Notes: generated by a model from the letters alone, not told the origin. A stretch of 64,000 nucleotides of DNA from Sva-07 sp963715285 (GCA_963715285.1 CAVQRU010000019.1:85847-149846); one strand, 5' to 3'; shown: positions 7,682 through 16,369, numbered from the stretch's first letter. Numbers and translations are program-made.

Positions 7682-8476
7682 ATGAGCGAGTCGCCCTATC
7701 CGACGTTTCCCGGGGTCGACCCGTTCGACGCCGTGCGCACACCCGAGGACGAGCGGGCGCACCGCAAGCGGATGTGTGCCCTCGGGTACCGGATCTTCGC
7801 TGCGATGCGATGGGGGCAACTCGGCGACGGCCACGTCTCGGCCCGCGATCCGATCCTGACCGACCACTTCTGGCTGCTCGACTGGGGCATCCCGTTCGGT
7901 GAGGCGACGGTCGACGACCTCGTGCTCGTCGGCCCCGACGGGCGGGTGATGGACGCCGCCGGCAATCCGACCGGTGCGGTCAACACCGCTGGCTACAACA
8001 TCCACGCACCGGTCCTCGCTGCCCGGCCCGACGCGGTGAGCGCTGCGCACACCCACACCCAGTTCGGGACGCCGTGGTCGGCCAACGTCGAGCCGTTCCG
8101 GGCGATCAGTCAGGAGTCGTGTGCGTTCGTGTTCGACCAGTCGCTCTTCGACGACGAGGAGGTCGAGGTGCTGTCCTACGACGGCGGCAAGCGCATCGCC
8201 GCGGCGCTGGGAGACACCAAGCTGTGCATTCTCCGCAACCACGGACTGCTCACCGCAGGCGGATCGGTCGAAGAGGCCGTCGGCTGGTTCGTGATGGCCG
8301 AGCGGGTCGCCGAGGTGCATGTCAAGGCCCCGAACGGGATGGCCATCTCCGACGCAGCCGCGGCGGTCGCGGCCGAGACGCTCGCCCCGGCGTCGACAGG
8401 ATGGCGAATCTTCCAGTGGCTACTGCGCAGCGTCGTCGACGACCCCGCCGTCGTGGATCCGGTGGTCGTGGACTGA
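7682..8476 (+). CDS. Class II aldolase/adducin-family protein
   Basis: A 264-residue member of the class II aldolase fold. The zinc ligands are visible as the double histidine in SAAHTHTQFG and the histidine in LRNHGLLTAG. The family includes fuculose- and ribulose-phosphate aldolases and many unassigned enzymes; the SAAHTHTQFGTPWSA wording is closest to the broad 'aldolase/adducin' group rather than a named aldolase. The start is set by MSESPYPTF and the promoter six bases upstream. Its 3' end overlaps the convergent LtrA gene by 57 bp. Confidence 0.85.
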   Translation: MSESPYPTFPGVDPFDAVRTPEDERAHRKRMCALGYRIFAAMRWGQLGDGHVSARDPILTDHFWLLDWGIPFGEATVDDLVLVGPDGRVMDAAGNPTGAVNTAGYNIHAPVLAARPDAVSAAHTHTQFGTPWSANVEPFRAISQESCAFVFDQSLFDDEEVEVLSYDGGKRIAAALGDTKLCILRNHGLLTAGGSVEEAVGWFVMAERVAEVHVKAPNGMAISDAAAAVAAETLAPASTGWRIFQWLLRSVVDDPAVVDPVVVD

Positions 8477-9637
8477 GTGGTCACCTGTGCCGCTCGGGGT
8501 GCCCTCGATCCTGAGGTGCTCGAGGACGAGCGTGGCGAGCAGGATGGCGTCGATGCTCACCAGCAGGACCACGCCGTCGATGTCCGACCCGAAGAGCATC
8601 AGCAGGCAGATCGCGATCACGGCGACGAACCGTTCCCGGGCGAAGGCGCCGAACGCTCGGTACACACCGATGCCGACGCCACCGAAGTAGAGGACCATGC
8701 CGCCGGCGGCCATCGCGCGGAAGGCCGCATCGAGCGGATCACTCGGATGGAGCGCCATCTCCTCCATCGCGACGGCCGACAGGATCACCCCGGCCACGAT
8801 CGGAGCATGAGCGTAGGTGTAGACGTCTCGGGCGAAGCGTCCTCGATCGAGAGGAGCGGTCTCCTCCGCCCGGTGCTCGAACGCGGGCTGGACCCGGTCG
8901 AAGTAGGCCCACCACAACAGCCCGGCGAACACCCCTGCTGCCACCAGGGCGAGCACCGAACTCGCGGGGAACCCGCCGTTCTCCTGCAGAGGGATCGCGA
9001 CCGAGTTGCCGAGGGCCACGATCACCTCGCCGAGCGCCACGATGATGATCAACGCGTGCCGTTCGGCGAAGTGGCCGGCGCGGAGGATCCACTCGCTGCC
9101 GCCAGCCCGAATCGTCGAGTAGACGAAGATCACGATGCCGAGGATCCACGCGGCCGTGCGGGCCTCGCCGTCGAGGAAGCCGCCGACCACGATGATCGCC
9201 ATCCCGACCAGGTTCGGTGCGCCGTAGCGCAGACTCGACCGGTAGACCTCGGAGTCGCTGTCGAGACCGACGACCATCATCGCGAGGGCTGTCAGGAAGA
9301 TGACCGCGAGCGGGATCGCGAAGAGGGCGCCGCTCTGGTCGAAGGCGGTGGTGACCGAGGCGGCCATCGGCACGCTCGCGGCGGTTGCGACGAGGAACAG
9401 CAGCCTCACCGTTCGGGAGTTGCCGGGCACGGCGTTGGCCGACCAGGCGAACTGTGACCATGGCAGCCACAGCAGCAGGAAGATCAGCGTCGACTTGCCG
9501 ACCGTGTCCCACGTCGGGTCGTAGAGCAGCAGTCCGACGATCTGCGAGAACGCGAAGACGAATGCCAGGTCGAAGAACAGTTCGACCGGATCAGCCGTGA
9601 AGTCCTCCGTTGCTTCGGGCACGACGAGTCCACGCAT
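8420..9637 (-). CDS. LtrA (low temperature requirement protein A) family membrane protein
   Basis: A 405-residue membrane protein with about 11-12 hydrophobic segments. The N-terminal PVELFFDLAFVFAFSQI is the hallmark of the LtrA family, whose biochemical role is unknown; the name comes from a Listeria cold-growth mutant. LYDPTWDTVGK, WSQFAWSANAV and HFAERHALIIIVALGE are further family blocks. The hydrophilic C-terminal tail (His/Asp-rich) is encoded in the 57 bp that overlap the aldolase gene on the other strand. Promoter TAATCT sits six bases before ATG 9637. Confidence 0.9.
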   Translation of the reverse strand: MRGLVVPEATEDFTADPVELFFDLAFVFAFSQIVGLLLYDPTWDTVGKSTLIFLLLWLPWSQFAWSANAVPGNSRTVRLLFLVATAASVPMAASVTTAFDQSGALFAIPLAVIFLTALAMMVVGLDSDSEVYRSSLRYGAPNLVGMAIIVVGGFLDGEARTAAWILGIVIFVYSTIRAGGSEWILRAGHFAERHALIIIVALGEVIVALGNSVAIPLQENGGFPASSVLALVAAGVFAGLLWWAYFDRVQPAFEHRAEETAPLDRGRFARDVYTYAHAPIVAGVILSAVAMEEMALHPSDPLDAAFRAMAAGGMVLYFGGVGIGVYRAFGAFARERFVAVIAICLLMLFGSDIDGVVLLVSIDAILLATLVLEHLRIEGTPSGTGDHSVHDHRIHDGGVVDDAAQ

Positions 9638-9649
9638 GCTCGGAGATTA
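9638..9649 (-). promoter_or_regulatory. Leaderless-type promoter of the LtrA gene
   Basis: Minus-strand TAATCT (9649-9644) then six bases, then ATG 9637. Confidence 0.5.
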
Positions 9650-9668
9650 GCGATGCCCTCGCGGGCCG

Positions 9669-10556
9669 TCAGCCGAACACGACGACGCCGACCACACCGA
9701 CGAGCACGAGCGCGCTCGCGAGGTACTCGGCACGGGTGTGGCGCTCGTGGAGCACACGGGCGGAGATGACGAACGCGATGACGATCTCGATCTGGCCGAG
9801 CGTGCGGACCTTCGCCGCGTTCGTGAGCGTGACGGCGACCGCCCAGCCGATCGAACCGCAGAGGCTGAGGATTCCGACCGGCAGGGCGAACCGCCACGCA
9901 CGGGCGACCCGGGGGAGTTCGGCGCGGTCGGACACGAACAGCTGCGTGGAGTTGACGAGTGCCTGGATGCCGAGCATCACGGTGAGGGTCAGCAGCGCTC
10001 GATTCCAGGTGGGACCGTCGAGTGACGTGGAGGCACCGCGGATGCCGACCGCTGCGATCGCGAACCCGGCGGCGGCGAGGATGCCCATGATCGCCGCAGG
10101 GTCACGGGCGTTGCCGAGGATGTCGAGCAGGCGTGTGGGGGCTGCGAGCCAGGCGACCCCGGCCATGCAGACGAACGCCGCCACCCAGCCGAGCGGTTCG
10201 AGTGGTTCCCCGAGCGCGACCGCCGCCACGACCGCGACCAGTATCACCTCCGTCTTTGCGTACACCGTGCCGATGGCGAAGTCGCGCAGGTCGAAGGCCC
10301 GGAGCAGTGCGAGCGTCCCGAGGATCTGCGCAACACCCGCGCCGGCGATGATCGGCCAGAAGCGCCAGGGGATTGCCGGAATCTCCTCGCCGACGATGCC
10401 GAAGGTGACGAGCGCGACGGCCAACGCGAGCGGGAAGCCGTACGCGTAGCGGACGAACCCGGCCCCGTTGACCGACAGCGCCGAGCGCAGCTGGTGCTGC
10501 CGCGACGTGCGCAGGATCTGGAACGTCGCTGCCGCGAGGGTGATGGGTATCCACAT
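9669..10556 (-). CDS. EamA/DMT-family transporter
   Basis: A 295-residue drug/metabolite-superfamily transporter with about ten membrane helices in two EamA halves; the second half begins near DPAAIMGILAAAGFAIAAVGIRG. Substrate is not predictable. I place the start at ATG 10556 (MWIPITLAA) rather than 21 bases upstream, because the longer form would read into the palindrome at 10578-10594. No promoter of the leaderless kind is seen here; it may be transcribed with the flavin reductase upstream. Confidence 0.8.
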   Translation of the reverse strand: MWIPITLAAATFQILRTSRQHQLRSALSVNGAGFVRYAYGFPLALAVALVTFGIVGEEIPAIPWRFWPIIAGAGVAQILGTLALLRAFDLRDFAIGTVYAKTEVILVAVVAAVALGEPLEPLGWVAAFVCMAGVAWLAAPTRLLDILGNARDPAAIMGILAAAGFAIAAVGIRGASTSLDGPTWNRALLTLTVMLGIQALVNSTQLFVSDRAELPRVARAWRFALPVGILSLCGSIGWAVAVTLTNAAKVRTLGQIEIVIAFVISARVLHERHTRAEYLASALVLVGVVGVVVFG

Positions 10557-10571
10557 GGTGCGCCCGCAGTG

Positions 10572-10594
10572 TTGCACCCGGGGTCAGACCCCGG
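10572..10594 (+). repeat. Palindromic intergenic element with GGGGTCAGACCCC core
   Basis: CCGGGGTC-A-GACCCCGG (10578-10594) is a perfect palindrome preceded by TTGCAC. The same arrangement, inverted, occurs at 25291-25323. It lies between the stop of the flavin reductase gene and the start of the EamA gene, both on the minus strand. It could act as a terminator or as a dispersed REP-like repeat. Confidence 0.65.
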
Positions 10595-10603
10595 ATGTGT
10601 CGG

Positions 10604-11188
10604 TCAGGCGGGCGGCCGGCCGGTGCAGTACTCGTCGAACTCGACGAGGTAGGCGTCGATCCATTCGGCGATTGCCGCCCGGATCTCGATGTCGAACGCG
10701 AGCGAGCCGTGTTCGCCGGAGAGGTGTTCGTTGACCTGGGGGATCGTCAGGTCGCTGGTTGCCACGATCAGCCGCATGTTCTCGAACCAGGTGCGAACCA
10801 TCGCCAGACCTCGCACCCCGCCGCCCCGGCCCGGCGAGGCCGCCAGCAGGCCGATGAACGTGTCGCGCAACACACCCATGTCGATCCGGGTGACCCAGTC
10901 GATCGAGTTCTTCAGCAGCGGGCTGAACGAACCGTTGTACTCGGGACTGGCGATCAGCAGACCGCCGGAGTCGCGCAGGAGCGCGGCGAGTTCGTGCGCC
11001 GTCGCAGGCACGCCGTGCTCGTCCTCGTGGTCGCCGTGGTAGATCGGCATGTCGTGGTCGCCGAGGCTGACGAGCAGGTGGTCGCGGCCGCGCTGCGCCA
11101 GCTCGTCGGCGACGGCCCGAGCGAGGAGCGAGTTGACCGAGGCGCGGCGGATGCTGCCTGCCGTGACGAGGATGCGGTGCTGGGTCAC
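10604..11188 (-). CDS. NADPH-dependent FMN reductase family flavoprotein
   Basis: A 194-residue flavodoxin-fold reductase. The phosphate-binding loop GSIRRASVNS near the N-terminus and SPEYNGSFSPLLKNSIDW in the middle are diagnostic. Such enzymes reduce FMN, quinones or chromate with NAD(P)H. The GTG at 11188 overlaps the zwf stop (GTGA), so it is the third gene of gnd-zwf, and its NADPH demand fits the oxidative pentose phosphate genes in front of it. In many actinobacteria opcA occupies the place after zwf; it is absent here. Confidence 0.88.
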   Translation of the reverse strand: MTQHRILVTAGSIRRASVNSLLARAVADELAQRGRDHLLVSLGDHDMPIYHGDHEDEHGVPATAHELAALLRDSGGLLIASPEYNGSFSPLLKNSIDWVTRIDMGVLRDTFIGLLAASPGRGGGVRGLAMVRTWFENMRLIVATSDLTIPQVNEHLSGEHGSLAFDIEIRAAIAEWIDAYLVEFDEYCTGRPPA

Positions 11189-12642
11189 GACGGGCTCGGC
11201 TGGAACCAGTGGTCGCCATTGAGGAGGATGTCGTCGGCGTCGGCGGGCCCCCACGAACCGCGGAAGTAGGGAACGACCTCGCCGGGGTCGTCGAGCGCAG
11301 GCTGCACGACCCTCCACGTGCCCTCGACGATGTCCTGGCGGGCGAAGCGGCGCAGCGATCCGATCAATGCGTCGCCCAGCAGGCGCTCGTAGGCGTCCTG
11401 CCGTTCGCCGAGCGCGGCGGCGAAGTCGACGTCGACGTCGACCTCCTGACTGTCGAGATCCGGCCCCGGCGTCTTCGCCTGCAGCGCGAACGTGACGCCG
11501 TCGTTCTTGCCGAGCCGCAGCCGGATCAGGTTCCGACCCGGTGGCGGCCCGCCCGATTCGTCGAACAGCATCCGCGGTGGTTCGCGCAGCTCCAACACCG
11601 CCTCGGTGGCGTTCTGGGGCATCGCCTTGCCGACGCGGATGTACCACGGCACGCCGGCCCACCGCCACGAGTCGATCTCGAGGCGCACCGCGGCGAACGT
11701 CTCGACGTTGGAGTTGGGATCGACGCCGGGCTCGTCGCGATAGCCGACGTACTGGCCGCGCACCAATGCGTCGGGTTCGATCGGCCGCATCGCGGCGATC
11801 ACCTTGGCCTTCTCGTCCTGCAGGAAACCCGAGTCCGCGCCGGCCGGCGGCTCCATGGCGAGGAGCGACACGACCTGCAGCACGTGGTTCTGGAGCACGT
11901 CGCGAATCGCACCGACACCCTCGTAGAACGAGCCGCGACCCTCCACGTCGAGCGTCTCCGACATCGTGACCTGCACGCTGCGGACGTAGTTGCGGTTCCA
12001 CACCGGCTCCAACAGGGTGTTGGCGAACCGGAACACGAGCAGGTCCTCCACGGCCTCCTTGCCGAGATAGTGGTCGATGCGGAAGATGTGGTCCTCCGAG
12101 AACACCTCGTGGAGCGTCTTGTTGAGCTCGATCGCCGATTGCAGGTCGCGGCCGAACGGCTTCTCGACCACGATCCGGCCGCGGTGGTGGAGGTCGACCG
12201 ATGCCAACTTGGTGGCCACCATCGGGAAGATGGTCGGTGGGATCGCCATGTAGAACACCGCGACCAGCGAGTTGTGGCGATCGAGCGTGGCCCGGAGATC
12301 GTTCCAGGTCGACTCGTCGGCGTAGTCGCCCTGCACCAGGTCGAGGCGGGCGCACAGCGAATCGACCACCGCCGGATCGGCATCGTCGATGTGTTCGGCG
12401 ATCGACTCGCGGGCGTGGCGGCGGAAGTCGTCGTCGGTCCAGTCGCTGCGGGCCACACCGATGACCGGCACGCACAGGATTCCGGATCGCTCGAGCCGGT
12501 AGAGGGCCGGGAACAGCTTGCGAACCGCGAGATCGCCGGTCGCGCCGAACAGCACCAGCGCGTCGGCGTCGGGCTGGGTGGTCTGCATCCGGCTGGAGTC
12601 GACGTGGCCGGAGACCATCGTGGGGTCGGTGTGATCGCTCAT
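11185..12642 (-). CDS. zwf: Glucose-6-phosphate 1-dehydrogenase
   Basis: A 485-residue G6PD, first step of the oxidative pentose phosphate pathway. The NADP-binding GATGDLAVRKLFPAL is near residue 33 and the substrate signature RIDHYLGKE is in place, followed by LLVFRFANTLLEPVWNR. ATG 12642 overlaps the gnd stop (ATGA). About 28 residues precede the Rossmann fold, normal for the family. It sits between gnd and the flavin reductase in one operon. Confidence 0.96.
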   Translation of the reverse strand: MSDHTDPTMVSGHVDSSRMQTTQPDADALVLFGATGDLAVRKLFPALYRLERSGILCVPVIGVARSDWTDDDFRRHARESIAEHIDDADPAVVDSLCARLDLVQGDYADESTWNDLRATLDRHNSLVAVFYMAIPPTIFPMVATKLASVDLHHRGRIVVEKPFGRDLQSAIELNKTLHEVFSEDHIFRIDHYLGKEAVEDLLVFRFANTLLEPVWNRNYVRSVQVTMSETLDVEGRGSFYEGVGAIRDVLQNHVLQVVSLLAMEPPAGADSGFLQDEKAKVIAAMRPIEPDALVRGQYVGYRDEPGVDPNSNVETFAAVRLEIDSWRWAGVPWYIRVGKAMPQNATEAVLELREPPRMLFDESGGPPPGRNLIRLRLGKNDGVTFALQAKTPGPDLDSQEVDVDVDFAAALGERQDAYERLLGDALIGSLRRFARQDIVEGTWRVVQPALDDPGEVVPYFRGSWGPADADDILLNGDHWFQPSPS

Positions 12643-13664
12643 CGTGTCTGGTCCTTCCGCTCGACGTGGCCGCCGAACCCGGCCCGCATCGCCGACAACA
12701 CCTGGTCCGCGACGTCGGACCGCCCGCGCGACGAGAAGCGTTGGAAGAGTGCGGCCGACAGCACGGGCACCGGCACGCCCTCGTCGATGGCGGCGTTGAT
12801 CGTCCACCGCCCCTCGCCGGAGTCGCTGACGACACCGGCGTACGCGCTCAGTTCCGGGTCGGCGTGGAAGGCCTCGGCGGTGAGGTCGAGCAGCCAGGAG
12901 CTGATCACCGACCCGCGTCGCCACACCTCGGTGATCCTGGCGAGGTCGAGGTCGTACTGGTAGTAGGGCGCGGCGTCGAGCGGTGCAGTCTCGGCGTCGG
13001 CGGCGTGGTCGACAGCGCCGATGTCGGCCTTGGCGAGCACGTTGAGACCTTCGGCGTAGGCGGCCATCAGGCCGTACTCGATTCCGTTGTGCACCATCTT
13101 CACGAAGTGTCCGGCCCCGCTCGGTCCGCAGTGGAGCCAACCGTGTTCCTCCGAGGCCTCGGCGCCGGCACGCCCCGGCGTGCGTTCGGTCGTGCCGATG
13201 CCGGGGGCGAGCGTCTCGAAGATCGGTGCGAGCCGTTCCACGGCGGCGTCGGGCCCGCCGATCATCAGGCAGTAGCCGCGTTCGAGGCCGAAGACGCCAC
13301 CGCTGGTGCCGACGTCGAGGTAGTTGATCGACGAGCGCGCGAGGGCGGCGGACCGGTCGACGTCGTGGCGGTACCACGAGTTGCCGCCGTCGATGATCGT
13401 GTCGTGGGGGTCGAGCAGGGGAGCGAGGGCGTCGACCGTGGCGCCGACGAACGCCGCGGGCACCATGATCCAGATCGCCCGCGGTGGATCGAGCGCCTCG
13501 ACCATCTCGGTGAGCGTGCGGGCGCCGACCACGCCGAGTTCGGTTTCGAGCGCTGCGATCGCCTCCTCGTCGACGTCGTGGACGACGCAGTCGTGCCCGT
13601 CGCGTTGGAGCCGTCGCACCATGTTGGCGCCCATCCGGCCGAGTCCGATCATCCCGAGTTGCAT
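12639..13664 (-). CDS. gnd: 6-phosphogluconate dehydrogenase, short (GndA/YqeC-like) form
   Basis: A 341-residue decarboxylating 6-phosphogluconate dehydrogenase, shorter than the 470-residue classical enzyme. N-terminal GLGRMGANMVRRL is the dinucleotide fold; the second strand ends HDVD, and an acidic residue at this place usually means NAD rather than NADP preference. GGNSWYRHD and GHFVKMVHNGIEYG carry the substrate and catalytic Lys/Asn residues. It is the first gene of gnd-zwf-flavin reductase. A CAGTCT hexamer lies six bases before ATG 13664, a weaker version of the local promoter pattern. Confidence 0.93.
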   Translation of the reverse strand: MQLGMIGLGRMGANMVRRLQRDGHDCVVHDVDEEAIAALETELGVVGARTLTEMVEALDPPRAIWIMVPAAFVGATVDALAPLLDPHDTIIDGGNSWYRHDVDRSAALARSSINYLDVGTSGGVFGLERGYCLMIGGPDAAVERLAPIFETLAPGIGTTERTPGRAGAEASEEHGWLHCGPSGAGHFVKMVHNGIEYGLMAAYAEGLNVLAKADIGAVDHAADAETAPLDAAPYYQYDLDLARITEVWRRGSVISSWLLDLTAEAFHADPELSAYAGVVSDSGEGRWTINAAIDEGVPVPVLSAALFQRFSSRGRSDVADQVLSAMRAGFGGHVERKDQTR

Positions 13665-13694
13665 GGCCACAGACTGCCACGAAGCCGGCGTGTC

Positions 13695-13700
13695 TACGCT
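13695..13700 (+). promoter_or_regulatory. -10 hexamer of the mycothiol-type gene
   Basis: TACGCT, six bases before ATG 13707, within the 42-bp gap between divergent genes. Confidence 0.5.
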
Positions 13701-13706
13701 CGGGAG

Positions 13707-14372
13707 ATGGCTGCTTCTGCCCGGACTGCTGCGCCAAACGCCTGGATCGCCGTCGCAACGGATGAACACCGACGCCTGCTCGACCGGTTGGACGAGCGAC
13801 TGGCTGCCGGAACGCTCGACGTGTCCGCTCCGTCGCTGCTTCCCGACTGGACGGTCGGTCACGTGATCACCCATGTGACCCACAGCGGCGACGGCCACCT
13901 CCGGATGCTCGATGCTGCCGTGGCAGGTGAAGTGGGCCAGCAGTACCCGGGTGGTCGCGAGCAACGCAACAGCGGTATCGAGCAGGGCGCGTCCCGGGCG
14001 GCGTCGGAGCAGGTCGACGACCTCCGGCGGTCGATCGCTGCGCTCGAGGCCCGCTGGGCCGCGATGCCGGACTGGAGCGGCACCGGCGCCTCGATGGGCG
14101 GCGACGTCTCGATCGCCGACCTGCCGTTCCTGCGCATCCGCGAGGTGGCGATCCATCACGCAGACCTCGGCCTGGGGTACACGTTCGACGACCTGCCCGA
14201 CGTCTACGTCCGCGAGGAGCTGCGCCGGATGGAGATGCTCTGGGCCGCCCGGCAGCCGATGGGGATGACACCGCTTCCGGACCGTGCGCTCGCTGTTCCG
14301 CCACCGCATCGGCTGGCGTGGCTGACGGGTCGCGCAGCGATCGACGGTCTCGATCCGGCGGCGATCTACTGA
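13707..14372 (+). CDS. Maleylpyruvate-isomerase-type mycothiol-dependent enzyme
   Basis: A 221-residue protein of the MDMPI/DinB-like fold. LLPDWTVGHVITHVTHSGDGHLRML contains the metal-binding histidines of the N-terminal helical bundle, and REVAIHHADLGLGY supplies the later histidine pair. Members are mycothiol-dependent isomerases or transferases, so the presence of mycothiol is implied, as expected for actinobacteria. Substrate is unknown. It is divergent from gnd. Confidence 0.85.
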   Translation: MAASARTAAPNAWIAVATDEHRRLLDRLDERLAAGTLDVSAPSLLPDWTVGHVITHVTHSGDGHLRMLDAAVAGEVGQQYPGGREQRNSGIEQGASRAASEQVDDLRRSIAALEARWAAMPDWSGTGASMGGDVSIADLPFLRIREVAIHHADLGLGYTFDDLPDVYVREELRRMEMLWAARQPMGMTPLPDRALAVPPPHRLAWLTGRAAIDGLDPAAIY

Positions 14373-14447
14373 TTGCTCACGGCGGCCAGGCAGCGACGAG
14401 TTGCAGATCTGCCGTCGTTCTCAAAACGAATACATGTACGAGAAATG

Positions 14448-14481
14448 TTGTGATATCGAACTGGTGTGCTACCATGACTCC
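14448..14481 (+). promoter_or_regulatory. Promoter with SOS-box-like element before the first DUF222-HNH gene
   Basis: TTGTGA (14448-14453), 16 bases, TACCAT (14470-14475), then six bases to ATG 14482, so the mRNA is probably leaderless. Between the hexamers lies TCGAACTGGTGTGCTA (14456-14471). Its left half equals the actinobacterial LexA half-site TCGAAC and its right half keeps four of six bases of GTTCGA. Almost the same 16-mer sits at the same place before the other DUF222 gene. Confidence 0.65.
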
Positions 14482-15825
14482 ATGGAGTCAGCCGGCGCCA
14501 TCACCTTCGAGGACGATCTCGACACGGTGCTGAACGAGACCGCCGGCCACCTCAACGCGTTGCACGGCCGCCTGGTCGATGCCTGTGTGCGGATGCTCGC
14601 CGACCGCACCGCATGGGCCGGGCCCGGGGTGGAACGCCCCGAGTTGTACCTCGCCTGGAAAGTCGGGCTGTCCACCGCCCGAGCGAAACAGATCGTCGAG
14701 ATCGCCGAACGCGCCCGTGAACTCCCGGTGACGGTCGACGCGTTGCGGCGCGGTGAGTTGGCGATCGACCAGGTCGTTGCCGTCGTGCGTCGGGCACCGT
14801 GGTGGGCGGATCGTGAAGTGTGCGAGCTGGCCCGCAACGCCACCGTGCACCAGCTGCGCACCGCGCTCGCCACGTACCCGTTCCCCGACTACCCCAACCC
14901 CCACGACCCCCAACCCGACCCCGACAGCAACCGTGACGACAGCGAACCGGTGGCGGCGAACACCGACACCGATGATGCCGAGCCGTCTGCCGATCCCGTC
15001 GCTGACCCGTCACCTCCGAAGCCGCGGGTGTGGTTCGGTGTCGGCGCCGACGGCCGGTTCCGACTGCACCTCGAATGCGACGAGACCACCGGCATGATCA
15101 TCCACGCCGCGTTGCGTGAATCACGCGACCGGCTCTTCCACGACGACCACCCCGACCTCGACTGGATCGACACGATCCGCGACATCGCCGAACGATCATT
15201 GGACGCCGTCGCCGACCTCGCCCGCCGCGACCGCTACCGCATCCACATCCACCTCGACACCGACGGCACCTGCACCGACGACCGAGGCCGACGCCTCCCC
15301 GACACCATCGCCCGCCACATCGGATGCGACGCACTGATCACCCCCACGTTCCTCCACGATGCGATACCGATCTCGATCGGACGCTCCGCACGCATCATCC
15401 CCGAACGCACCCGCCGTCTCGTCATCCGACGCGACCAGCACTGTCGGGTACCGGGCTGCACCCACAGCCACATCCTGGAAGTGCACCACATCATCCACTG
15501 GCACGACGGCGGCCCCACCGACACCTGGAACCTCATCGCCCTGTGCCCCCACCACCACCGCATGCACCACCAAGGCCAACTCGCCATCGCGGGCAACGCC
15601 GACAACGGCACCGTCGCCTTCACCGACACCAACGGCAACCCACTGAAACCATCAGGAGCCAAACCCACGCCCCCCGGGGCGCCACCACCACCCCCACGAG
15701 GGGTCTACCAACACCCCCTCGGCGAACGCCTCGACACCCACTGGCTCCACTTCAACCCACCACCCGAACACCGCACCACCTGGCAACCTGCCACGCCACC
15801 CGCCGACCGCCGACGCAGCGCCTGA
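14482..15825 (+). CDS. DUF222-HNH endonuclease (13E12 repeat family)
   Basis: A 447-residue protein. The N-terminal two thirds are DUF222 (helical; LYLAWKVGLSTARAKQIVE, ELARNATVHQLRTAL), followed by a Pro/Asp-rich linker (roughly 135-180), and near residue 320-350 by a zinc-HNH motif: CRVPGCTHSH, LEVHHIIHWHDGG, LCPHHHRMHH. These proteins are abundant in actinobacteria; in Mycobacterium tuberculosis several 13E12 members are LexA-regulated. Function is unproven. The start at 14482 rests on the leaderless promoter; an ATG 81 bases upstream would begin before that promoter. The coding strand is strikingly C-rich from about 14870 on. Confidence 0.9.
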   Translation: MESAGAITFEDDLDTVLNETAGHLNALHGRLVDACVRMLADRTAWAGPGVERPELYLAWKVGLSTARAKQIVEIAERARELPVTVDALRRGELAIDQVVAVVRRAPWWADREVCELARNATVHQLRTALATYPFPDYPNPHDPQPDPDSNRDDSEPVAANTDTDDAEPSADPVADPSPPKPRVWFGVGADGRFRLHLECDETTGMIIHAALRESRDRLFHDDHPDLDWIDTIRDIAERSLDAVADLARRDRYRIHIHLDTDGTCTDDRGRRLPDTIARHIGCDALITPTFLHDAIPISIGRSARIIPERTRRLVIRRDQHCRVPGCTHSHILEVHHIIHWHDGGPTDTWNLIALCPHHHRMHHQGQLAIAGNADNGTVAFTDTNGNPLKPSGAKPTPPGAPPPPPRGVYQHPLGERLDTHWLHFNPPPEHRTTWQPATPPADRRRSA

Positions 15826-15829
15826 TCCG

Positions 15830-16369
15830 CTACTCGCCGACCTCGCCGTCCACGGCTTCGCGGAGCAGATCGGCATGACCGTTGTGGCGGGCGTATTCCT
15901 CGATCATGTGCACGAGGATCCACCGCAGGCTCGGTGCCTCGCCATCCGGCCAGGACCGCTTCGCCGGCTGTGACAGCCCGCCCTGGCTGAGCGACTCGGC
16001 GACGAGCCGACGCGATCGATCGACCGCCTCGGACCAGCCGCAACGAAGCTCGTCGGGGGTGTCGTCGGCCGCGGTGCGCCACTCCCAGTCGGGGTCGACC
16101 TCCCAGTCGACCGTGTCCCACGGCGGCGCCGGTTCGTTCGCGTGCAGACACTGCGAGAACCAGTGATCCTCGACGAAGCTCATGTGCTTGAGCAGGCCGC
16201 CGAGTGTCATCGTGGACGCGCCGACCGTGCGCCGCATGCCCACGGCGTCGACGTCCCGGCACTTCCACTCGAGGGTGGCGCGCTGGTAGTCGAGGAAACC
16301 CAGCAGGGTGTCGAGTTCGTTCGCCGCGGGTGGCGGTTCGGCTCGGCCGTGCTCGTCGAGGTCGGGCAT
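15830..16369 (-). CDS. DinB-family (DUF664) protein
   Basis: A 179-residue four-helix DinB-like protein. LGGLLKHMSFVEDHWF and HMIEEYARHNGHADLLRE hold the three histidines of the usual metal site. Members include mycothiol- or bacillithiol-dependent transferases and many unassigned proteins. It ends four bases after the convergent DUF222 gene. CAGGAT lies six bases before ATG 16369, a weak match to the local promoter type. Precise function unknown. Confidence 0.85.
   Translation of the reverse strand: MPDLDEHGRAEPPPAANELDTLLGFLDYQRATLEWKCRDVDAVGMRRTVGASTMTLGGLLKHMSFVEDHWFSQCLHANEPAPPWDTVDWEVDPDWEWRTAADDTPDELRCGWSEAVDRSRRLVAESLSQGGLSQPAKRSWPDGEAPSLRWILVHMIEEYARHNGHADLLREAVDGEVGE

Noticed and set aside
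8420..8476. Convergent 57-bp overlap between aldolase and LtrA genes as an annotation error
   Set aside because: Both reading frames continue with consistent composition to their stops, and neither gene has an earlier in-frame stop; the overlap appears real though functionally unremarkable.
14870..15825. Strongly C-rich coding strand in the first DUF222 gene as a sign of foreign DNA
   Set aside because: The bias sits at third codon positions and in the Pro/His/Asp/Thr-rich protein itself; the genome-wide family shows similar wording, so transfer is not needed to explain it.
14482..15825. DUF222-HNH genes as parts of IS elements or inteins
   Set aside because: No terminal inverted repeats, target duplications or interrupted host gene are visible at either copy.
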